Below are positions 10,503 through 20,639 of a stretch of 64,000 nucleotides of DNA, in pieces (within the stretch, counting starts at the first letter, position 1; every line of letters begins with the position of its first letter). Origin of the DNA: Lyophyllum atratum (taxonomy: Eukaryota > Basidiomycota > Agaricomycetes > Agaricales > Lyophyllaceae); contig JACGCN010000028.1 in NCBI GenBank assembly GCA_014905825.1, forward strand, positions 496,001-560,000, in the 5' to 3' direction. The notes under the pieces were generated by a model. The model was not told the DNA's origin, did no database searches, and was given only the letters and a program-made list of their open reading frames with translations. The position numbers and the translations under genes were made by a program.

Positions 10503-12439
10503 TCAACAACTCGAAAACTCCCTCCTCAACTGCTCCGCCCACGCCATCACACAATACACAATCCCCGCCGGCAACACACACTTCACCCCCACCTCCCCCC
10601 AATCCCACCTCCTCCCACCCCACTTCCCCCCTCCCCACCTCTTCCAATACCCACTCCTCCCCCTCCCCTTCTCCTTCTCCTCCCCCTTCCCTTTCCCATC
10701 CCTTTCCCGCTCCCTATCCCTATCCCGCACCTCCCGCGTCTCCCACCACAAATTACTCGTCACCCAAATCTGCACCCCGCGGCTCACACACGTCGTCGTC
10801 CCAATCGCCGCCCACACCACCACAGGCCGCTTCTCGTGCTCCAGGATCGTGCACGTCAGCTGCGTCGCGGGCCAGCATATGCCCTGCAGCGCCAGCAGTC
10901 GGATGAGAGTCGGGAGCGGGGGGTAGTATATCCGCCAGCGCGTGAGCAGTCCCGTCGTTAGGCACAGACACTGATAGCCTGTCAGGATCGCCTGTGGGGA
11001 CAAAATCAGATTTAAGATTTGAGACTGAAGAGCAGGGCGCTGACGTACCCAAAGGGCGGAGATGGCAAAGTCAACGCGTTCGGGGGTGCTGCGCCCATCG
11101 ACACGAGGGGGTGGAGGCTGGTATATGCGGTATAGATTATAAAGGGTCCCGAAGATGGCGGGTACAATAGAGAGGAGGCGGGAGAACTCGAACAGGAGGG
11201 GCGTCAGTCGTTGCTGCAGGGTGTTGGGAGGGACCAGCGGTCCTGAGGAGGGAATTATTCGCGCGGTGGGGAGGTGCTTGGGCTGAGGGGAAGAAAGGAC
11301 GGATCAGCTTTATACTCGGAGGAGGGGCGATGCGTAAGGACGAGGGTTAGGGTTTAGGGAATGTATAGGAATTGCGCGGAGTAAGGTGGCGATAAGGTAC
11401 TGGCCATCCATTGGGAGGCCAAGAACAGCACCAAGGTCGAAACACGAAAAAGAACGACGAAGAAGGAGACAAGGACTTCCTCGTTCTTCCGGGAGACGGA
11501 AACGTGGCAAGGCGGCTGGTTTCCAGGAAGACCTATCTACATGGCCACTTCCAGTCCAACAGGCATTGCAAGCAGGACACACATGGTGCCTGCTTATATG
11601 TTTGGATCGACACGGGACTCGCCCAGCACGATCGAGGAATAAAGAATTTGAAAAGAAAAAGACAGGGGTGTCTGGGGATGTCGACAAACTCGAAAAGCAA
11701 AAGCAAAACGTACAGGTTCATCGACCTCCGTCTCTGTTTCTCCCGCACAAACTGCGCCAGGGGTGGTACATATAGTCTTGGGTCGATCACGATGCCGTGA
11801 CGCGGCGGTCGACGACCCGATCCCGAATATTCGCGTGCGCAGACCTGCCCCAGTGGCCTTTAGGTTTCCAGTCGAGCTAGACATGGTCGCGCGCATGATT
11901 CCCCTGTCCTCCGTATCGTCATCGTCGCTTTCGCTGTGTACCTGGGCAGACATGCGGCGTGGGCCGTGACTGTATGGACTCGACGGAGGAGAAGAGTGGA
12001 GGAGCGGGGAGGAGTTGGATTTCAGGGCTGAGAACCTCGCGGGCGGAGGCGAGGAGGAAGGCGTGGGGGTGTACGCCGGGGGTGTGTCGGCGGGCGTGAA
12101 GAGAAACGTGGTTGGGACAAAGGCACCCAGTTCGTTAGTTGACGACCGCTTGCGCGACGGCGGGCGCGTCAGAGGTGGATAGGGCTTCGACTCGGTATAC
12201 GAGGGAGTATTCGGAGCCTTCAGTTGACGTTTGCGCGAAGATGCTTGGTCGGCGAGTCGTTCCGAAGGTTTCTCAATTTGAGTGAGGCCGGTCAAAGGTG
12301 CTTGGAAAGGGAAAGGCAAGGCTTTGCGTGGTTCATAGACACCTATCGTATGCACTCGGGCCCGTCCTTCACTGGCACTGTTGGAGAGCATCGATGGATG
12401 ATGGAAAGAAGGGATGAGAGCTCCAAATGTATTCCACAA
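10503..12439 (-). CDS. EOS1: EOS1-type N-glycosylation protein (ER membrane)
   Basis: EOS1 is a multi-span ER protein needed for normal N-glycosylation and oxidative-stress tolerance in yeast. Diagnostic sequence lies in the last two exons. The penultimate reads FEFSRLLSIVPAIFGTLYNL and YRIYQPPPP. The last reads AILTGYQCLCLTTGLLTRW, YYPPLPTLIRLLALQGICW and IGTTTCVSRGVQIWVTSN, ending in a TGA at 10503-10505. An Arg/Lys/Glu-rich insertion (about 11 Gly/Arg repeats) splits the end from a final hydrophobic helix. Upstream exons give GLPMDGQYLIATLLRAIP and TPLSFSFQILYSSIVLGE. The long first exon is a Ser/Pro-rich cytosolic tail with an acidic ESDDDDTEDR patch. The start at 12439 is the first ATG of the open frame. 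It lies in sequence duplicated at 6.4 kb, and an upstream exon is possible. One or two internal borders (around 11590-11430) are uncertain. Confidence 0.8.
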
Positions 12440-12449
12440 TTTTCCACAC
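12326..12449 (-). repeat. Duplicated EOS1 5' segment (copy B)
   Basis: This is the counterpart of 6356-6479, with about seven mismatches in 124 bp. It covers the first codons of the EOS1 open frame and a few bases upstream. Confidence 0.85.
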
Positions 12450-14481
12450 GTACCTATACCTAGCCCCTGTTATGATGAGAATTCAGAAATCGCGACGAAT
12501 CCCGACTTATCAACACAATCTTCTGTGTTCTGGGTAATGTGATGGCGCCTTCGCTGGGCCTGCGGAGCAGGGTTGCAGGCAGGTAGGTAGAAGAGGAAGA
12601 ACGTGGACAGGGATGCATGCTGAACAATTGGCAATGCTCACCAAACCGCCTTGATCGTGTTTCTCACAGTCATGTCTTCTTTTCTCTCAGCGCCTTCAAC
12701 CCGTTCTTCTGCAAAAGAATTCTCTGGATACTTAAGTAAATCCCTCTCAGGAGCTAATGTGGCTTTATCCATGATCTGGCGAAAATTCTATCTGGGAGGG
12801 ACATGCCTCACTGGCCAGCAACCACCACTGCTCATATCATTGACATGTAAACGCTCGACCATGGCTTGACTCGGAGCTCTGTAACACAAATTCTTCCATC
12901 TTACATATCCGCAGGGCCCCCTGAGATAGCACCCACGTTATATAGGACCGTTATCGCTACGTCTTCCTCATGCGGTCGTCACTTGGGAGACGCAGATACC
13001 TTATCATGCCTTCCATCCGATCCGGAAGCTCTACGAATTGAATTTTGTTTATCGGTACTTAGGACAACATTGAACTTTTCAGTTCTATCAGTTTTGCCCC
13101 TCATGATTCGTCGCTGAACAGTAAGTGGGACTTCTCGAGATATATCGTTATTGACCCAACAGAACGTCAAACCTCTCTTCCTTATAGTCGCCGCCATAAA
13201 CGGCCAATGTCAGACTCGATCGATGCGTTTCAATGTCCACAAGCATTCTATACCTCGGTACGCACCATACCTTGCATCTAGTGACGAATCTGCAGTCCTT
13301 TTCCAAAAAAGTGAAAGCCTTCTACCTGCCGATAACTCATGCTGACTCGCAAACCGACTGGGAGTCACTTAACCCAGCCATAGGGAAGCGTGCTCGAGAG
13401 CCACATAGCCAGGGGCGACGAGAATGCACAGTAATTTCGCCCAACCAGCGACGAGAATGGACCTGAGACAGATAATGGGTCAGAGGTAGCAATGATACGC
13501 CAAACTACCGGCGAACAGAAACGCACCGAAGTGGGTCTTGAGCAACAGACATCCGGACCTTCCATAGCAAGCATTCTTGGGTGATGTAACTTAGTTGGAA
13601 GGAGACCGCGTCTTCAAGGCTAAAAATCATACTATCTGACCATGTCCGCGGCATGCAAGATGGGGACGGTAAACGCAAATTATCGGCATGTGCCTCCGTC
13701 GATCCGACAGCGCTGCTGCGAACGGAACAGCTCCTAAGCCTCTAAGTATGATGAGGCTGTTTGTTTGTCAAACCGACGCCATGGCCATATCCCGATAAGT
13801 ATGTCTGTTCTCGACTTGTAGACATGCCCGATGCCTGGGTGTTGAACTTGAAGAGCTCTATGTATCCGTTTGCTTTAGACGCTCAACAATTTAAGACGTA
13901 GCCGAGTGAATGGCCTCGGGTTACGAGATTATGTGGGAACTGCGTTCCAAGCTTTATCTGGAAGGACCGAGTGAGCGAGTGAGAAAGGATGGACAACGTA
14001 CGTAGCGATACCATGCGGGTCTCATCGTCAAGATGCATGTCCTGGGTTGTGATAAATCCAAGAGCTTCCTTGAATGTATCTTGCGCAGTGACTGGAAATA
14101 TTCGAATGGTGCATTTTATTCGTAGTTGACGAGGTCGTGGCGGCTACTTAGAGGAAATAGCATGATCATTGGCAGATCGTCGAATAACACGGGGTTATCC
14201 GAGATCTATTCCTGTTCCACCACTTCCACCCTCCGCTCGCCTTTTCAACAAGGTGTTACAGACGCACTCTACGGCCCTACGGCCGGTGACAAGCATTCAA
14301 GGATACTAGATCATATTCGCGACACACCTATATCAACTGCCCAACATGCTCAATTTCGGAATCCTGGCTGCCTGACACCTCTGACATTACCAGTCACGAG
14401 TGCTCACCCCACGAGTCATACTTACCAAGTCTCGAGCGGCGAGCGCCTGCACCTGTTCCCAATTCCCATCTCCCACCCAAC
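12450..14481. other. Long gene-poor stretch with a possible P450 relic
   Basis: No intact gene is visible in 2 kb. On the minus strand at 12650-12810 one block reads LLKYPENSFAEERVEGAER then EDMTVRNTIKAVW. From memory this resembles the segment before the I-helix of basidiomycete P450s. A stop lies just upstream, after WPVRHVPPR. Another open block near 14000-14100 (minus) is unrecognised. Confidence 0.35.
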
Positions 14482-15697
14482 ATGTCCACAGCAAGCACCA
14501 CCCAACCCTCTCCCAACGCTGCCACCACCACAGCAACCCAACTCCCGCGATCCTTCACAGGCAAAGCCGCCCGTCGCGGTACAACCCCGCGCGCACGGCC
14601 TCCACCCCGCGGGCCCGAACTCGGCGTGGGCGATGCTCTGGGCGCGGGCGATTCGTACCTGGTTGCGGACGTGCTGCCCGCTGATCTCGCGGGGGACGCG
14701 TTTGAGCGGTTGAGAGAGGAGGTGAAATGGAATACAATGCATCATCGTGGTGAGTTTCTGTATTGGGTCTTGTGGGTTTTGGACGCTGATGCTATCTTGT
14801 GGCAGGCGGTGAAGTGCCGAGGCTTGTGGCGGTGGAGGGCGATGTCGCTGAGGATGGGAGGTACGCTTGGGATCTCGTGCTTGAGAGCTGGATTTTGATC
14901 GTGATGTAGCTTTCCTTTGTATCGACATCCTGCAGACGAATCGCCGCCTCTGTCTGCATTTTCGCCCACTGTTGCTAGAATTCGTGATCATGTCCAGGAG
15001 GTATGTTCTGCCCACTCTATATAGATACATATATCCCATACGGCGTGAACAGCTAAGCATATCCTCTCAGGTCCTCGAGCATCCCGTAAACCACGTCCTC
15101 ATCCAACACTACCGTTCGGGGAAAGACTGTATCTCCGAACACTCCGACAAAACCATCGACGTCGTCCGCGGCTCCAACATCGTGAACGTCAGCCTCGGTG
15201 CCCAGCGCGTCATGACCCTCCGCCTCAAGCGTACCCACCCAAAAGAGGCGCCGACGGGCCCATCAGAATCAGATACGACTCCCGCACAGACGAAGCCGCC
15301 TCCGCGAAAAACCCAGCGCATCCCCCTCCCCCACAACTCGATGTTCGTGATGGGCCCGGAAACCAACACACAGTGGCTCCACGGGATCCGCCACGACAAC
15401 CGCTTGGCGAGCTCCAAGTCCGAGGCGGAGCTCTTCCAGGACACCGAGCGTATCAGCCTGACGTTCCGCCACATCGGCACGTTCTTGACAGGGGACGGGG
15501 GGAAGATCTTTGGGCAGGGCGCGAAGGGGAAGACGAGGGGGGAGGCGCGTCGGGTGGTGTTTGGGGGGGAGGAGAGTGAGGCGTTGATTGGAAAGTTTGG
15601 GGAGGAGAATCAGAGGTCTGATTTTGATTGGGAGGAGAGTTATGGGGAGGGGTTTGATGTTTTACACTTCAAGGTGACTCGTGAGGGTGATTCTTAG
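14482..15697 (+). CDS. AlkB-like 2-oxoglutarate/Fe(II) dioxygenase
   Basis: Likely a nucleic-acid demethylase of the ALKBH2/3 type, oxidising N-methyl lesions with 2-oxoglutarate, Fe(II) and O2. The ATG at 14482 starts a Ser/Thr/Pro-rich leader. The exon ending KWNTMHHRG is followed by three short introns joining GEVPRLVAVEGDVAED, ESPPLSAFSPTVARIRDHV and EHPVNHVLIQHYRSGKD. The iron-binding H-x-D is in ISEHSDKT and the distal histidine in QWLHGIRHD. The 2-oxoglutarate-binding R-x5-R is in ERISLTFRHIGTF. Between them lies an insertion with a proline-rich loop. All catalytic residues are present, so the enzyme is probably active. The C-terminal 60 residues are Gly/Glu-rich. A substrate preference (DNA versus RNA) cannot be stated. 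Confidence 0.85.
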
Positions 15698-16002
15698 GTT
15701 CGGTTTCTTGTTATACTGCACGCATGTGTGATGATGAACGTTTCTGTGTTGGCTCTGTGGCTAAGACTATGCATAGGGATTACTGAACTTAAACGTGTGT
15801 GAGCTGTCAGAGTCTGAGCCTCAGTTATGTTATGTTATAGTACACCCAGCGGTCCAATTCCTGAACAAGGGCGTTCCCGGGAGTATCCTGACGTACAAGC
15901 AAGCGGGTACGTCATCGTCCCGGATCCTATCAACTCCGTTCGCCGAGCTATTCGAAGTCCCAGAACGTCTGACTAAGGAGTCAAGTAGGACAAAAAGCAG
16001 AG
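15698..16002. other. Short intergenic between AlkB and LINE fragment
   Basis: Nothing recognisable is seen. It is the 3' flank of two convergent units. Confidence 0.5.
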
Positions 16003-17029
16003 TCAGTTATTACCACTACTGTGTATAAGCCAATGTAAGGGGAGAGAAGGGACATAAGGTTCGTTCATGGAGTACATTGATGTGACCTCGAACACGAATT
16101 TGGCCAGGAGATTAACTGTTTTTCTGCTAGCAAGGAGAGTCCTCAGATCTGCAGCTGCATTCTGAGGGAGACCCACATTGAATGTGGGAAGGTCCCGAGC
16201 GATCTTCTCCATGAAGGTTGTTCTGAGATCAACGAGAGGTTGATGATCAGAGCATACGAGAAGGGCGTGCTCGGGGGACTCGGTCTCCTTTTTACAGAAT
16301 CGACACAGTCTCTGGCTGGGGTCAATTCGCGGCCGTCGAGAATCGAGCCATCGTAGTCTTTCCAAAGAAAAAACATGGTCAGACAGTAAAACTCTGGTGA
16401 GGGCTACACGGTGCTCTCTATGGGGAACACTGAGGTAGTGTCGGAAGTAGAGAGTTTGAAGTCTTGGCCGTTTGTCTCCATCAGGCTCAACCCGATTTCG
16501 AAGCAGATACAGTTTTGGCGACGACTCAATTGCATTTTGGAGATGCTTTTCAGCCCCGGATTGTACCTCCTTGATGAGTGCTTCGATCTTCTGTGTAGAG
16601 ATGGTTGCAAGATCAGGGAGATCAATGCGGAAAGGTAGGTTTGATAGGACATATAGTAGGTCCATAACCCATGAAGCATTTCCAGCCTCGGCGAGAGATA
16701 GTGAGTCTTGGAAAGCACGACGTGCATACCTATCCGGGGGCAGAGTCACAAGATATCTCAGGTACTTGAGGGCGAGAATGAGTCGACGAAATCTAAGTGG
16801 CAAGATAGCTGTCTCTGTGAAGAGAGGGGCGAGCATGCTTGATTGAGAGTTAAGTCCAAGGGCCCGTCGCAGAAAACTGTGTTGAATTGCTTCTAATTTC
16901 TTTCTGAGTACCTCACCGATGTCCAAACAGACTTCACAGCCATGAATGAGATGGGGATCGAGAAGCGCAGTATACAGTCTTCGAGCTTCCCAAGGTGGAA
17001 TATAGACCGGTGACCGTTCCCTCTATGAG
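16003..17029 (-). mobile_element. LINE (non-LTR retrotransposon) 3' fragment
   Basis: A minus-strand frame of over 300 codons starts after an in-frame stop near 17029. It begins with IPPWEARRLYTALLDPHLIH, then GCEVCLDIG, the thumb-region sequence that follows the polymerase domain of LINE reverse transcriptases. It continues as a helical region and ends with a zinc-knuckle-like CRFCKKETESPEHALLVC. The palm (YxDD) and the endonuclease are missing, so the copy is 5'-truncated, as usual for LINEs. The remaining frame is uninterrupted to the TAG/TAA at 16003, which suggests a fairly recent insertion. No poly-A tail or target-site duplication was found. Confidence 0.75.
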
Positions 17030-17049
17030 ACAAGCCTCGATAGAGGGAC

Positions 17050-17160
17050 CGGGAAAGCTGAGTTTAAATTACCGTATGACTGCAACTTGATCGAAAAAGC
17101 TGTCTCCGAGATGACCGACTCGTTCTTCTGGTAAATGACCCAATTGGGAATAAGCAGTGA
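17050..17160 (+). repeat. Left arm of an imperfect inverted repeat
   Basis: This pairs with 17485-17600 in opposite orientation. The common core reads CTGCAACTTGATCGAAAAAG, then CTGTCTCCGAGATGA, then GTTCTTCTGGTAAATGACCC. Identity is about 90% by eye over about 105 bp, with a loop of about 330 bp. Confidence 0.85.
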
Positions 17161-17484
17161 TTCGACCCATGTCGTGGTCGACGTTCGCAACGATGACCTA
17201 TATCTTGACTGGCATTGGCCCTGATGACAAGGAATCATGTACCCACTCTTACTTGAACATCTCAATAGACTTTGTTCCCTTTCTGACACCGACAGACGCG
17301 ACCTTGTGATTGCTCGATACCAGAAGCAAAATTACCTGAATACCTCAAAGAACCCGGCAACAACACTAAATATTCGCTTTTCGACGTCACCAGGAATGTT
17401 TAACTTGCAGACTGAGCAGTGAAAACGATGTATTCATGGTTGAATGAGGCTCGACGACGACGTGGTGGACGTTGAGCACACTTT

Positions 17485-17600
17485 CACCGCTTATTCCCGA
17501 TTGGGTCATTTACCAGAAGAACAATCCGATCATCTCGGAGACAGCTTTTTCGATCAAGTTGCAGTCACTCAGTAATTTAAGCTCAGCTTCACCAGTCGTT
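17485..17600 (-). repeat. Right arm of the imperfect inverted repeat
   Basis: On its own plus strand this arm reads PDWVIYQKNNPIISETAF and IKLQSLSNLSSASP. The left arm reads nearly the same on the minus strand (PNWVIYQKNESVISETAF). The arm may therefore derive from an exon. The family is not recognised. Confidence 0.8.
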
Positions 17601-18145
17601 ATATCGCAGACTTGTCTTCATTATGACGGCTGGTAACGAGTCTAGGTGGAATAGTGCCAACCTTGGATTCCAGGGCAAAGATCATTAGGAAGGCCATTCA
17701 TGATGTCATGACATACCATGGGATCAAGGCTCCGGAACAAATATTTTTAGCGCCATACCTCCACCGAATCCAAAATATCCCGTAATAACGAAACTTCCGA
17801 GTCGAGGAAGGTTGCGAATCAAAGGATTATCGCACAGCCGCATCACAGGAAAATCCCTGTATAATCCACCCAGGTTATTTCCTTTTCAGGACCACAGCGG
17901 CACTAACCGCACACGCTCTCGTCATGTCCCTCATCATTTGGTGGTGTCTCCACACCTTCTCCACTTCTGTGCTTCAGATCTTATCTCATAGACGCCAATG
18001 GTCACACGACCCTTTGTAACATTATAACAAGCGCGTTCCACAGCATCGCAGTTCCATTTACCTGCATAAAATCTTCACCTGCACCTGCACCCTCACTTTG
18101 TTCAGAAGCCACACATATCTCTCGCTCGTAAGAAACTTCACATCA
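17601..18145. other. Intergenic 5' of the repeat-protein gene
   Basis: A block at 17660-17790 reads TLDSRAKIIRKAIHDVMTY then GIKAPEQIFLAPYLHRI before a stop. It is probably the tail of the gene fragment in the inverted repeat. The remainder is the leader of the next gene, which shares GCGTTCCACA and neighbouring C-rich blocks with the leader of the 62.9-kb paralog. Confidence 0.35.
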
Positions 18146-18880
18146 ATGTTACCTCAGCCATACTACCCCCCCTCTACCTCTGTCATGTCCGCGGGCGCAT
18201 ACCCAGCACCCTCTACCTCTGTCGTGTCCACCGGCGCATACCCAGCGCCCTCTACCTCTGTCATGTCCACCGGCGCGTACCCAGCACCCTCTACGCCTGT
18301 CATGTCCGCCGGCGCATACCCAGCACCCTCTACGCCTGTCTTGTCCACCGGCGCATACCCAGCGCCCTCTACCTCTGTCATGTCCGCCGGCGCATATCCA
18401 GCGCCCTCTACGCCTGTCGTGTCCACCGGCGCATACCCAGCGCCCTCTACCTCTGTCATGTCCGCGGGCGCATACCCAGCACCCTCTACGCCCGTCATGT
18501 CCACCGGCGCATACCCAGCACCCTCTACCTCTGTCATGTCCGCCGGCGCATACCCAGGAGGCTCCGCCTACGGCGGCTCATACCGTGGTGGCCAGTACGC
18601 CGGCGGCTATTACAATGGCGGCCTTTATGACGCTGGCGGTACCAGACAACCCATGATGTCAATGCCAGTTGCCCCTATGACGACCCCTTCACACCACCAC
18701 CACCATAGATCAGCCCCCGTTGTCGTCCCTCGGGCTGCTACCTATTCCTCCGGTGGCGGTGGCTACGGCTACGGTGGGAACATGCCGTATTATGGCGCAA
18801 CGGCGCCGACGATCATCACTGTACCCAGGAGGTCAAGGAGGCACAGGCATCATCACCATCACCGCCATCATGGCTACTAG
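18146..18880 (+). CDS. Repetitive Gly/Tyr/His-rich protein (244 residues)
   Basis: The protein has three parts. First is a short MLPQPYYP start, then ten 13-residue repeats of the form PAPST(S/P)V(M/V/L)S(A/T)GAY (18164-18553). A Gly/Tyr-rich segment follows (GGSYRGGQYAGGYYNGG), with a middle PMTTPSHHHHHRSAPVVVP. The end is a Gly/Tyr loop (GGGGYGYGGNMPYYGA) and a basic, His-rich tail RRHRHHHHHRHHGY. There is no signal peptide. The start was chosen to align with the paralog at 62949, which shares every part except the 13-residue repeats. An upstream in-frame ATG at 18098 is less likely. The single-exon structure and low complexity suggest a disordered or condensate-forming protein; the function is unknown. 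Confidence 0.75.
   Translation: MLPQPYYPPSTSVMSAGAYPAPSTSVVSTGAYPAPSTSVMSTGAYPAPSTPVMSAGAYPAPSTPVLSTGAYPAPSTSVMSAGAYPAPSTPVVSTGAYPAPSTSVMSAGAYPAPSTPVMSTGAYPAPSTSVMSAGAYPGGSAYGGSYRGGQYAGGYYNGGLYDAGGTRQPMMSMPVAPMTTPSHHHHHRSAPVVVPRAATYSSGGGGYGYGGNMPYYGATAPTIITVPRRSRRHRHHHHHRHHGY
18164..18553 (+). repeat. Ten 39-bp coding minisatellite units
   Basis: The units differ mainly at two alternating sites, TCT/CCT (Ser/Pro) and GCC/ACC (Ala/Thr). The array is also fully open on the opposite strand because of its 39-bp period, which creates a false 124-codon frame. Confidence 0.92.
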
Positions 18881-20001
18881 TAGAGTTGGTTCAATTTCTC
18901 CTCGATGGTCGAGCGAGAGACGGTCGGGAGAGTTGTTTTTTCCGATTATAATTTCGATGCATGAGAGGTGGAGGATTTTCGTTGGATTGAAGGAGGGACT
19001 CGAACGTAAGGCAGTCAGGGAATAAAGGGAAGAGGATGTGTAAGATATTTGTATCACTTGGTCACCGACAATACGCGTTCATAGTGTAATGCATTGTCAA
19101 ATTGCCCGTCATTGCGGTAAGGTAAGACGCTGGTACCCTTTCGCTCGTCCAGGTTTACGCTCTACCTGAAAGTGCACGCACCACCCACACCCGGCTTCCT
19201 CATGTATCACAACCGAGTCCATAACTAATCCTCGACTAACATATTGGCATGGCTCTGAAATAGAATTCGCTCCAGGAGGGGCTAAGGTCATACATGCCAG
19301 ACTGCGACGTTTTTCGCAGCCACGGGGTCCTCTCATGCGCTGGAGATTGTGGCTAATCCGAGTCCAGCCGCCAATGAAAGAGCCCTTCGGAACTTTGGAC
19401 TGGCGTGACTGTGTTTCGGTACATCGATTCGAGATGGATCACCGGCTAGGGAGGGGCAAGGGTTCGTTGTGTACAAGTTGTGTACCAACTTTCGCCGTGC
19501 ATGCTCACCCAAGTACGGATGTGCAGTTTATCGGCCCACTACCGCCAGTACGGAGAGTGACATGGGAGGGCCGTACTGAGGGACATATCAAATAACCCAG
19601 AGAGTTTCGTTGTTTTGCATACTTCAGAGCGAAAGCCAGAACGTCGGAGGATGCTCTCGATTGGAACTAGCGCGGAAAGCGTTAACAGAGGCTCGGAAAG
19701 CGTCAATTCATTGTTGTTCGAGGAGAGGTCTGATCAATAAATACATATAATGGCGGAGGAAGTATCATCGTCCGATACGGCGAGAGATCATACGGTTACA
19801 ATGCCCGATATTACAGATAAGTTACATCCTGCGAGGACCAGCAAACTCGAAGGTTGACCGTCCTATACAACAAGGGGGAGCCGCTGATCTAAAACTGGCC
19901 AGGCTTTCGTTGGGTATGATAAACAGCGGGTACATATCGAGCTCCGAGGTCCTTCGCAATCGCTCTATTGTGGTGGTCTGGCAGCGACGGGGACTCGCAG
20001 A
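18881..20001. other. Intergenic, nothing recognised
   Basis: This is the 3' flank of the repeat protein. Its early part resembles the 3' flank of the 62.9-kb paralog (GGTCGAGCGAG, GTTGTTTTCCGA-like). No further coding signal is seen. Confidence 0.5.
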
Positions 20002-20390
20002 CTAGGCGGCGGAGGCCTGCAACAAATGCTTCATGCGGGTACGTGTGCGCGCCTTGAAAGCGAATTTTGGGAGCTCGAGGTCATCCTCATCCGCAGTATC
20101 CGGAGATGACAAGCTATCATCACGGACGACGAGTGTGTTTGTGGTGATTATGGAATGGGTGTGGTTACCACTACAGAGTGTGGGATTGGGTACTGATCCA
20201 GTCTGGATCGTATAAATGTAAGTATCAATGGTCAGTAGGAGGATTGACCACGTACGAGGAGCCGTGTACCGTTGATAGTGACGTGGGCATCGCTCTGGCT
20301 GGGAGCTTGAGCGATCATGGTGGAGAGTAAGAGGGTGGTAGATGGTGGGATGGCTGGATGAGTCTGGTTGACTAGGGGTGTGTGGCTCAT
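20002..20390 (-). CDS. Small hypothetical protein (about 111 residues)
   Basis: Not recognised. Two exons: the first runs from the ATG at 20388-20390 to INGTRLL. A GTACGT...ATCCAG intron joins in phase 0 to TGSVPNPTLCSGNHTHSII. The protein ends in RDDSLSSPDTADEDDLELPKFAFKARTRTRMKHLLQ and a TAG at 20002-20004, written here as a description of an acidic patch followed by a basic helix. A TATATAA at 20421-20427 on the same strand is only about 30 bp from the first ATG. Translation may therefore start at the second ATG (20318), giving 87 residues. No domain or signal peptide is seen. It lies divergently from GPI13, with about 250 bp between. Confidence 0.5.
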
Positions 20391-20420
20391 GCTATGAGGG
20401 AGCTGCGCAGCGGAGATGGC

Positions 20421-20427
20421 TTATATA
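20421..20427 (-). promoter_or_regulatory. TATA-like element of the small minus-strand gene
   Basis: TATATAA on the minus strand lies about 30 bp upstream of the first ATG. This is close enough to question that ATG as the true start. Confidence 0.4.
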
Positions 20428-20639
20428 GGGTGTGATTGTACTCCACCTGAATGGAAGTGGTGTGCATTGTTCGCCGGGGTGACATAGCCTTGACGCTGCC
20501 GTCATGAGCTGTCCGTGCCGAGGCTGTACGCCAAGGAGATAACCGGATTACATAAGCAATACACCAAGTTGGCCGTGACCGCGACCGCCGACGAGCTCAC
20601 CACCGACAGCCACTGCATTGTAGTCTTGCTCCCAATGAG

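Noticed and set aside
11336..11360. TTAGGG-like run, also at 28370-28386 and near 1371 and 5056
   Set aside because: Only two units, one of them inside the EOS1 coding sequence. Too short for an interstitial telomere or chromosome end.
11533..11790. 85-codon frame (PRLYVPPLAQFVREKQ) in the EOS1 gene
   Set aside because: It looked like an exon at first, but the other frame gives TPLSFSFQILYSSIVLGE in continuity with the first exon and fits the gene better.
18163..18537. 124-codon minus-strand open frame across the minisatellite
   Set aside because: It is open only because the 39-bp unit is a multiple of three. The plus-strand protein has a conserved paralog and flanks.
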